Part shown: piece after piece, positions 18,975-28,145 of the stretch
How the letters are laid out: each line of letters opens with the position of its first letter
How positions within the stretch are numbered: position 1 is the stretch's first letter
From: Nemertoderma westbladi
Taxonomy: Eukaryota; Xenacoelomorpha; Nemertodermatida; Nemertodermatidae
Reading direction: 5' to 3'
DNA length: 28,145 nt
Assembly (NCBI GenBank): GCA_032718475.1
Contig: JAUCBJ010005382.1
Coordinates: 1 to 28,145, forward strand
Made by a program: the position numbers and the translations under genes
Notes under the pieces: generated by a model
Seen by the model: only the letters and a program-made list of their open reading frames with translations
What the model was told of the DNA's origin: nothing
Database searches by the model: none

Positions 18975-21142
18975 TTGAATGGTTGTTGGAACTGGGGAAA
19001 GTTGAATGGTTGTTGGAACTGGGGAAAGTGGAATGGTTGTTGGAATTGGGGAAGGTGGAATGGTTGTTGGAACTGGGGATGGTGGAATGGTTGCTGGAAC
19101 TGGGGAAGGTGGAATGGTTGTTGGAACTGGGGAAGGTGGAGTGGTTGTTGGAACTAGGGAAGGTGGAGTGGTTGTTGGAACTGGGGATGGTGGAATGGTT
19201 GTTGGAACTGGGGATGGTGGAATGGTTGCTGGAACTGGGGAAGGTGGAGTGGTTGTTGGAACTAGGGAAGGTGGAGTGGTTGTTGGAACTGGGGATGGTG
19301 GAATGGTTGTTGGAACTGGGGATGGTGGAATGGTTGCTGGAACTGGGGAAGGTGGAATGGTTGTTGGAGCTGGGGATGGTGGAATGGTTGCTGGAACTGG
19401 GGAAAGTGGAATGGTTGTTGGAACCATGGAAAGTGGAATGGTTGCTGGAACTGGGGAAGGTGGAATGGTTGTTGGAACTGGGGAGGGTGGAATGGTTGTT
19501 GGAACTGGGGATGGTGGAATGGTTGTTGGAACTGGGGATGGGGGAATGGTTGCTGGAACTGGGGAAGGTGGAATGGTTGTTGGAGCTGGGGATGGTGGAG
19601 TGGTTGCTGGAACTGGGGAAAGTGGAATGGTTGTTGGAACTGGGGAAGGTGGAATGGTTGCTGGAACTGGGGAAGGTGGAATGGTTGTTGGAACTGGGGA
19701 TGGTGGAATGGTTGTTGGAACTGGGGAAGGTGGAATAGTTGTTGGAACTGGGGAAGGTGGAATGGTTGTTGGAACTGGGGAAAGTGGAATGGTTGTTGGA
19801 ACTGGGGAAGGTGGAATGGTTGTTGGAACTGGGGAAGGTGGAATGGTTGTTGGAACTGGGGAAGGTGGAATGGTTGTTGGAACTGAGGAAGGTGGAATAG
19901 TTGTTAGAACTGGGGAAGGTGGAATGGTTGTTGGAACTGGGGAAAGTGGAATGGTTGTTGGAACTGGGGAAGGTGGAATGGTTGTTGGAACTGGGGAAGG
20001 TGGAATGGTTGTTGGAACTGGGGAAGGTGGAATGGTTGCTGGAACTGGGGAAGGTGGAATGGTTGCTGGAACTGGGGAAGGTGGAATGGTTGTTGGAACT
20101 GGGGATGGTGGAATGGTTGTTGGAACTGGGGAAGGTGGAATAGTTGTTGGAACTGGGGGAGGTGGAATGGTTGTTGGAACTGGGGAAAGTGGAATGGTTG
20201 TTGGAACTGGGGAAGGTGGAATGGTTGTTGGAACTGGGGATGGTGGAATGGTTGCTGGAATAGGGGAAGGTGGAGTGGTTGTTGGAACTGGGGAAGGTGG
20301 AATAGTTGTTGGAACTGGGGGAGGTGGAATGGTTGTTGGAACTGGGGAAAGTGGAATGGTTGTTGGAACTGGGGAAGGTGGAATGGTTGTTGGAACTGGG
20401 GATGGTGGAATGGTTGCTGGAATAGGGGAAGGTGGAGTGGTTGTTGGAACTGGGGATGGTGGAGTGGTTGTTGGAACTGGGGAAGGTGGAATAGTTGTTG
20501 GAACTGGGGAAGGTGGAATGGTTGTTGGAACTGGGGAAGGTGGAATGGTTGTTGGAACTGGGGAAGGTGGAATGGTTGTTGGAACTGGGGAAGGTGGAAT
20601 GGTTGTTGGAACTGGGGAAGGTGGAATGGTTGTTTGAACTGGGGAAGGTGGAATGGTTGTTGGAACTGGGGAAGGTGGAATGGTTGTTGGAACTGGGGAA
20701 GGTGGAATGGTTGTTGGAACTGGGGAAGGTGGAATGGTTGTTGGAACTGGGGATGGAGGAATGGTTGCTGGAACTGGGGAAGGTGGAATGGTTGTTGGAA
20801 CTGGGGAAGGTGGAATGGTTGTTGGAACTGGGGAAGGTGGAATGGTTGTTGGAACTGGGGATGGTGGAATGGTTGTTGGTACTGGGGAAAGTGGAATGTT
20901 TGTTGGAACTGGGGATGGTGGAATGGTTGCTGGAACTGGGGAAGGTGGAGTGGTTGTTGGAACTCTGGGGAAGGTGGAATGGTTGTTGGAACTGGGGAAG
21001 GTGGAATGGTTGTTGGAACTGGGGAAGGTGGAATGGTTGTTGGAACTGGGGAAAGTGGAATGGTTGTTGGAACTGGGGAAGGTGGAATGGTTGTTGGAAC
21101 TGGGGGAAGGTGGAATGGTTGTTGGTGTATTGCCAAACAACG

Positions 21143-21609
21143 GCAGAATTGCGGTAGGCCTAGTTCAGTCGTTCTAGGCGAGACTATATTAATAGTGTAG
21201 TATGTGGCAGCATGGCCTTGCTGTCATTTAGTACTGTAGTACCTAAATTTAAAAATTTATTATCTAAAATTTAAAAACCAAATACTTAAATATGTTATTA
21301 AGTTAATAAAATTAGTGTTTCATTATTATTTAGTACAACAAGGATATTATTAGAAATATTATAATTATATTAATATGAATTGCAATGTGAACTTTTTCAT
21401 TTTAAACAAACAAAATAGGGAAACCAAAAATGGTACTGTCAGGTATCAACAGTGCGGAAATAAAATAATAATCTCCAGAGGATCATTACGATCACTCTTA
21501 TAAACTGCACACAATTCAAATAATATACAAAATTATGAGATATTTGGTAGATATTTATGTAACGAAATGTTGCACCAATTACAGCTGCTGTATTACTGAA
21601 CTGCGGTAG
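21143..21609. other. Intergenic / 3' UTR of the RCBTB1-like gene
   Basis: AT-rich sequence. On the minus strand an AATAAA lies at 21261-21256, about 350 bases after the stop codon at 21610, and could end the transcript. No other gene seen. Confidence 0.5.
21256..21261 (-). promoter_or_regulatory. Candidate polyadenylation signal for the RCBTB1-like gene
   Basis: The minus strand reads AATAAA here. It is the only perfect signal I see between the stop codon and the minisatellite element. Confidence 0.4.
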
Positions 21610-24248
<2,639 letters not shown>

Positions 24249-24462
24249 ATTGTTTACTTCAGTACTTGAACTCCTATCGATAATCGACAATCGTCGGAAG
24301 AGGAGTTGAAAACAAAACCAGCGGGGTAATTATTAGGCTACTGTATTTTGGTATTACTGTATTACAGTACTGCAGTATTAGGCCTAGATTGTTTGGATAC
24401 CACCGACCATACGGCCTTAACTACCGTAGTTTTCACTTCAGAACTTGGGAACAAGTGAAACC
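24249..24462. other. Upstream region of the RCBTB1-like gene
   Basis: Should contain the 5' UTR and promoter of the minus-strand gene. I see no clear TATA box. CAGTACTGCAGTATT-type short palindromes lie near 24345-24385. Confidence 0.35.
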
Positions 24463-24548
24463 GCACCCTGGTTAAAACAGTAAAATGTACCCGAACAAAA
24501 ACGTACCCTGGTTAAAACAGTAAAACGTAACGTACCCGAACAAAAAAC
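24463..24548 (+). repeat. ~40-bp minisatellite, two copies (left part of a split array)
   Basis: Two copies of a unit with ACCCTGGTTAAAACAG and GTACCCGAACAAAAA. The same unit in the same orientation resumes at about 25873, so the array appears split by the elements between. Confidence 0.8.
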
Positions 24549-24570
24549 GTGTGGCTAAGTCACACGAATA

Positions 24571-24675
24571 GTTCCCAAAAGGCACTTTGGCATTTGGGCA
24601 TTTTTTTCAGGCTGCCAGGTACCTAAATAACTGCATCCAGCGTAAATGCCAAAATGCTTTAGTGCTTTTGGGGAA
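24571..24675. mobile_element. ~105-bp MITE with ~32-bp imperfect TIRs
   Basis: GTTCCCAAAAGGCACTTTGG-CATTTGGGCATTT at 24571-24603 is imperfectly complementary to 24644-24675 (AAATGCCAAAATGC...TTTTGGGGAA). The interior is about 40 bases and non-coding. Its ends match those of the next element, so they are one family. No clear target-site duplication. Confidence 0.65.
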
Positions 24676-24693
24676 TTGTAGTATAAATCCTTA

Positions 24694-25859
24694 AGAGTTC
24701 CCTAAATGCACTTTGGCATTCTGGCATTTAATTGTAAATCATTATTAGTGATGATATTACTACATTACACAGTACGCCTAAGTGTCTGAGTGTGCATAGC
24801 ATAGTACATGTAGTAGGCCTAAGCATAGTTCACGTAGTTTAGTTCCCCATCTCGGTAGGTGTACTATTAAATTAAATTAAAGCATAGTATTAGCTTGATT
24901 GGACATGCTTAAATATGAAATGAATTACACCGCACAATTGTAGGTCATATTACCTATTTAATGTAAATCTTTTATAAAAAAGTTTTTATAAAACGTTCCA
25001 GATTATAATATGAAACTGTCAATACGGTATTACATTTGTATTATATACAATAATATTGTCGCTCCATTCATTTAAATTATGTTTATTCCTTTATTATTAC
25101 GTCACGTGAATGTGAAGTAAACAAAATTGCACCCTAACACCCCGTACAGCCGTATGAGTAATTTCAATGAAATGAAATGTAATATAGGTAGATTTTGAGA
25201 GTCAGGATCAGGGAAGGGAAACGGAAAGGCAGGCTAGCTAATTAGCAGAGCTGGAAGACGCTAGTGCTATCCACCGTATTCCGCATGACAGCCTTACAGC
25301 ATGATGTGGGGGAGGCACTAATCAGACACAGACTCAGTCAATCGTCAATGACTGAATGAGACGGGGGGGGGGGGGGGGGGGTGGTGAGAACTGAACGCAA
25401 ATCCCATCTTGGCGAATTAATATCCCGCCTCAATGTTAAATTCTCAATTTATAGGGAAAGGAGCAGGAGCAGGTTACAGTGGCACGTTATTCTAACCAAA
25501 ACAATAAACTAAACACAATAGAACAGGATACAGTTTTATTTTTGAGAGTAATCCAGCTGTTATTTGCGTCGAATTTCCCCTGGAGAGCGATTAATTTGTA
25601 TTGCGTCGAGCGAATGAATATTAATACTATGTTGAACTACAATAACTAGGCCTAAGTAATACTTTATCAATTAAATATTATTGTATGTTATGGAGTAGGC
25701 CTACATTACTGCATTATAGGTCCTACACACTTTACACTTTATACAGTAAAGTGTTCTTAAAAAAGGATAAATTTCTTTAGGCCAACCCGGATCTCAGCGA
25801 ATAATGAATGATAAATTTCAACTAAATGCCAAAGTGCAGAAGTGCCTTTAGGGAACTCT
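24694..25859. mobile_element. ~1.17-kb element with the same TIR family
   Basis: AGAGTTCCCTAAA (24694-24706) is exactly complementary to TTTAGGGAACTCT (25847-25859). The match continues with TGCACTTTGGCATT on the left and AATGCCAAAGTGCA on the right, the latter offset by a few bases. The interior is AT-rich and non-coding and includes a 19-base poly-G tract. Together with the small MITE it seems to have inserted in the 40-bp minisatellite. Confidence 0.6.
25363..25381 (+). repeat. Poly-G tract, 19 bases
   Basis: Unbroken G run followed by TGGTGAG, inside the 24694-25859 element. Confidence 0.9.
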
Positions 25860-25865
25860 TTAGGG

Positions 25866-26060
25866 AACAAAAACGTACCCTGGTTAAAACAGTAAAACGT
25901 ACCCGAACAAAAACGTACTCTGGTTAAAACAGGAAAACGTACCCGAACAAAAACGTACCTTGGTTAAAACAGTAAAACGTACCCGAACAAAAACGTACCC
26001 TGCCTGCCTGCAGCCCTGGTTAAAACGTAGGCTACCCGAACAAAAACAGAAAAACGTAGG
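25866..26060 (+). repeat. 40-bp minisatellite, about four copies (right part of a split array)
   Basis: Three good copies and one disturbed copy of a 40-bp unit (ACGTACCCTGGTTAAAACAG and then TAAAACGTACCCGAACAAAA). The last copy carries an inserted CCTGCCTGCAG. Minus-strand open frames through it are repeat shadows. Confidence 0.85.
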
Positions 26061-26249
26061 CCTACCCGAATACTGGGTACGCTTTAACAATGACAGAATG
26101 ATGAATTGGGCAGTTGGGTACGTTTTGGTCTGTTGGTAGTACAAAAATAAAAAGCAAATATAAACTGTAACCTGTGCTATTGACAGATTGACTCTCGTTT
26201 ATTGTTTTGGTTAGGCCTGGCCTAGATAATTCGGGGTTAAACTTTCCCA
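26061..26249. other. Intergenic, no gene seen
   Basis: No ORF with family resemblance or RNA gene. TAGGCCTGGCCTAG lies near 26212. Confidence 0.4.
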
Positions 26250-26375
26250 CGTATGTCTGTATGTCGTACTTCTGTACTTATCCACGTACAGACGTACCGT
26301 ACTGCCGTATGTGCGTAGGCCTACCGTACATGGTACATCTGTACATCAGTACGTACATGGTTGCATGGTACATAT
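26250..26375. repeat. GTAC/CGTA-rich cryptic repeat
   Basis: The words GTAC, CGTAC and TGTAC recur about every 8-12 bases, with many short self-complementary stretches (for example CATGGTACATCTGTACATCAG). There is no fixed period. Confidence 0.5.
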
Positions 26376-26578
26376 CCACGAATTCATTGTTAGTATCTGT
26401 AGTATAATCGCAATCGGCGGTGGTTTCAGGTCTGGTCCCTGACTGCCTGACGCCGTAGTCCGTAGATGCTGAGATGGTAGATACCATTACTGCATTAGCC
26501 TGTTAGCTGATCAGAACTGGAGAATAACTGAATAGAGAACCATACAGCCATAGCAGCCTAGATGCTAGGCCTATATCA

Positions 26579-27422
26579 GTATATTGCTGTATACCTGTAT
26601 TGCAGTCTGGCAATCAAGACGTACTATATACTATATACAAAGCCATGCCATCGAGTTAACTGGGGGCGGTGACTGGGGGCAAGATTTTCTTACAGCAATT
26701 TGATATTTACTATGGGGAGATTGCCTTCTGTTATTAGAATTTATGACTAATTTGCTGCAATTTGGTCAATGTACTGTAATTGAAGCATCCTCGTATTAGT
26801 AAGGTATTACAAGTTTATGGTAGCTTGTTAGTTTTCGATAGGTTTATGCGAGTAATTTCGACACTGGTTCCGACATCCTCACTTCCCTCTATAAATAGTT
26901 TGTAGTCGCTAGTTCTGTTTTACTATTTGTATAGAAAATGTTCCAAGGACACTTTTAGCTAGACTTACAGTCTAAAAGTCAATAAGCCAATGCTCTCGAA
27001 CATCAGCAATATTTGTAATCATTGAACATAATCGTTGTTTATTCATAAGTTATTAGTTTCTACTAGCTTTTACTAATAATATTATTTAATATGGGGAAGT
27101 AGGATGTCGGACCACGTGATACCGAAATGACTAACGAAACTCTTACCGTATGAGAGTGCACTGGACAGGTGAGCGTACTCAGTGTTGAAAATTTAAATGA
27201 AAATTTTCAGTTTGACTTTTAACGAGGATGCTTCAATTACGTACCATTGACCTAATTGCAGTCATACCATGAAGCGAATTTTATTCAGAACTCTCCCATA
27301 TTAACAGATAGCAAATCTCTGTTGTAAAGCTTAATTAAATCTTGCCCCCAGTCACTTCCCCCAGTCAACTCGATGGCATGGCCTTGTATATAGTACGCCT
27401 TGATTGCAGTACAGCAGTATTG
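26579..27422. mobile_element. Foldback element with ~200-bp diverged inverted arms
   Basis: The left arm (about 26579-26805) and right arm (about 27221-27422) are inverted copies. Shared words include GCCATGCCATCGAGTT, GTGACTGGGGGCAAGATTT and GTAATTGAAGCATCCTCGT, in the same order and with similar spacing. The outer ends share CAATCAAG-A/G-CGTACTATATAC. The ~415-base centre is AT-rich and non-coding. Typical of MITE/foldback elements; no superfamily assigned. Confidence 0.75.
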
Positions 27423-27439
27423 TGATGTGATACAGGGAT

Positions 27440-28145
27440 ACGCGTAGGCCTCCGCGGCTATGCGTAGCTACGCGTCGTTCGACATGACGTTTATTCTCAT
27501 ATACGATATCACCAGTTTCAGAGTTTTAACAATAACTACGAGTAAGTGCTACGCGTAGGAACGCGTAGGTGCTACTCATAACTACGCGTAGGTGCTACGC
27601 GTAGGTACGCGTAGGTGCTACTCATAACTACGCGTAGGTGCTACTGATAACTACGTGTAGGTGCTACTCATAACTACGTGTAGATGCTACTCATAACTAC
27701 GTGTAGGTGCTACGCGTAGGTACGCGTAGGTGCTACTCATAACTACGTGTAGGTGCTACGCGTAGGTGCTACTCATAACTACGCGCAGGTGCTACGCGTA
27801 GGTACGCTTAGGTGCTACTCATAACTACGTGTAGGTGCTACGCGTAGGTACGCGTAGGTGCTACTCATAACTACGCGTAGGTGCTACGCGTTACGCGTAG
27901 GTACGCGTAGGTGCTACTCATAACTACGCGTAGGTGCTACTGATAACTACGTGTAGGTGCTACTCATAACTACGTGTAGATGCTACTCATAACTACGTGT
28001 AGGTGCTACGCGTAGGTACGCGTAGGTGCTACTCATAACTACGTGTAGGTGCTACGCGTAGGTGCTACTCATAACTACGCGCAGGTGCTACGCGTAGGTA
28101 CGCTTAGGTGCTACTCATAACTACGTGTAGGTGCTACGCGTAGGT
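27440..28145. repeat. CpG-rich satellite with 296-bp higher-order unit, cut by window end
   Basis: Built from GGTGCTACTCATAACTACG and GGTGCTACGCGTAGGTACG-type subunits, with many copies of the 10-bp palindrome CTACGCGTAG. Diagnostic variants recur at a fixed offset: CTACTGATAA at 27641 and 27937, ACGCGCAGG at 27781 and 28077, both 296 bases. The second higher-order copy is still in phase at the last base, so the array extends beyond the window. Confidence 0.9.

Larger units (their letters stand above)
13686..21123. repeat. 27-bp minisatellite, about 275 copies
   Basis: A 27-bp unit repeats for about 7.4 kb. Plus-strand frames read GMVVGTGEG, EWLLELGKV or NGCWNWGRW; the minus strand reads PTTIPPSPV without a stop for 2,505 codons. 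That minus frame has no ATG near its start, and only one Met is seen far inside. Variants between copies are mostly nonsynonymous in it (I to T, I to S, P to L, T to A), so the long frame is best explained by a stop-free unit, not by a protein. Plus-strand G tracts (GGGG, GG, GG) could form two-tier quadruplexes. Near the right end a 1-2 base slip around 20960 changes phase. Confidence 0.95.
12960..21142. mobile_element. Large element bounded by a 19-bp perfect inverted repeat, filled by a minisatellite
   Basis: CGTTGTTTGGCAATACACC at 12960-12978 is the exact reverse complement of 21124-21142. The subterminal word GGCAA-N-ACACCC-N-AT recurs inside the left end at 12968-12982 and 13138-13152, with an inverted variant at 13169-13183; repeats of this sort are usual near transposon ends. 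The interior has a short coding relic (13492-13685) and a 7.4-kb minisatellite that reaches the right inverted repeat directly. The flanks share only a weak match (GCAATAATTATGG / GCAGAATTGCGG), so no target-site duplication is established. No transposase is visible. Confidence 0.55.

Noticed and set aside
13686-21123. CRISPR-like array
   Set aside because: There are no unique spacers: the whole 27-bp unit repeats head to tail in a eukaryotic context.
13623-21140. A 2,505-codon uninterrupted minus-strand frame of PTTIPPSPV repeats, mucin- or extensin-like
   Set aside because: No ATG near the start, only one Met far inside, variants are mainly nonsynonymous, and plus-strand frames are also largely open. 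The stop-free unit explains the length.
25884-26144. Minus-strand ORF FTVLTKVRFCSGT...
   Set aside because: Shadow of the 40-bp minisatellite.

Overview
The window reads as a metazoan nuclear genome, most likely a marine invertebrate. The evidence is one intron-containing animal gene (an RCBTB1-type RCC1/BTB protein with phase-0 GT-AG introns), a decayed non-LTR retrotransposon, many TIR-bounded or foldback DNA elements, and long minisatellites. There is no bacterial-style gene packing. The only complete host gene I can support is the RCBTB1-like gene on the minus strand at 21610-24248. Almost everything else is mobile or repetitive DNA. The species cannot be fixed from this sequence.

Layout. 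1-2450: a DNA element with 40-bp imperfect terminal inverted repeats. It carries a 24-bp Gly-coding minisatellite and a decayed open frame ending just before AATAAA. 2960-5760: an unassigned element with two duplicated hairpin modules, a structured leader and two overlapping ORFs. The second ORF has three CCHC-type zinc knuckles and a very basic tail, and has no ATG before the first knuckle, so a +1 shift at the ORF1 UGA is possible. 6828-7135: a 36-bp hairpin repeat interrupted by a 134-bp MITE with perfect 15-bp TIRs and a clean 9-bp target duplication. 7102-10390: three tandem copies of a ~1.2-kb unit containing opposed poly-G/poly-C minisatellites.

10986-11049: a 64-bp near-perfect palindrome that truncates a minus-strand LINE (EN-domain fragment and frameshifted ORF1, 11050-12813). 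12960-21142: a large region bounded by a 19-bp perfect inverted repeat. It holds a short acidic coding relic and a roughly 7.4-kb 27-bp minisatellite of about 275 copies, with higher-order structure. 21610-24248: the RCBTB1-like gene, four coding exons, whose first intron carries extra in-frame copies of the exon-2 splice acceptor. 24463-26060: a 40-bp minisatellite split by MITE-like elements. 26579-27422: a foldback element. 27440-28145: a CpG-rich satellite with a 296-bp higher-order period, still running at the window end.

Apart from the host gene, the parts do not form a pathway; they are layers of insertion and repeat expansion. The most promising undescribed items are the two-ORF zinc-knuckle element, the TIR-bounded giant minisatellite and its smaller counterpart at the left end, and the duplicated in-frame acceptors in the RCBTB1-like gene.
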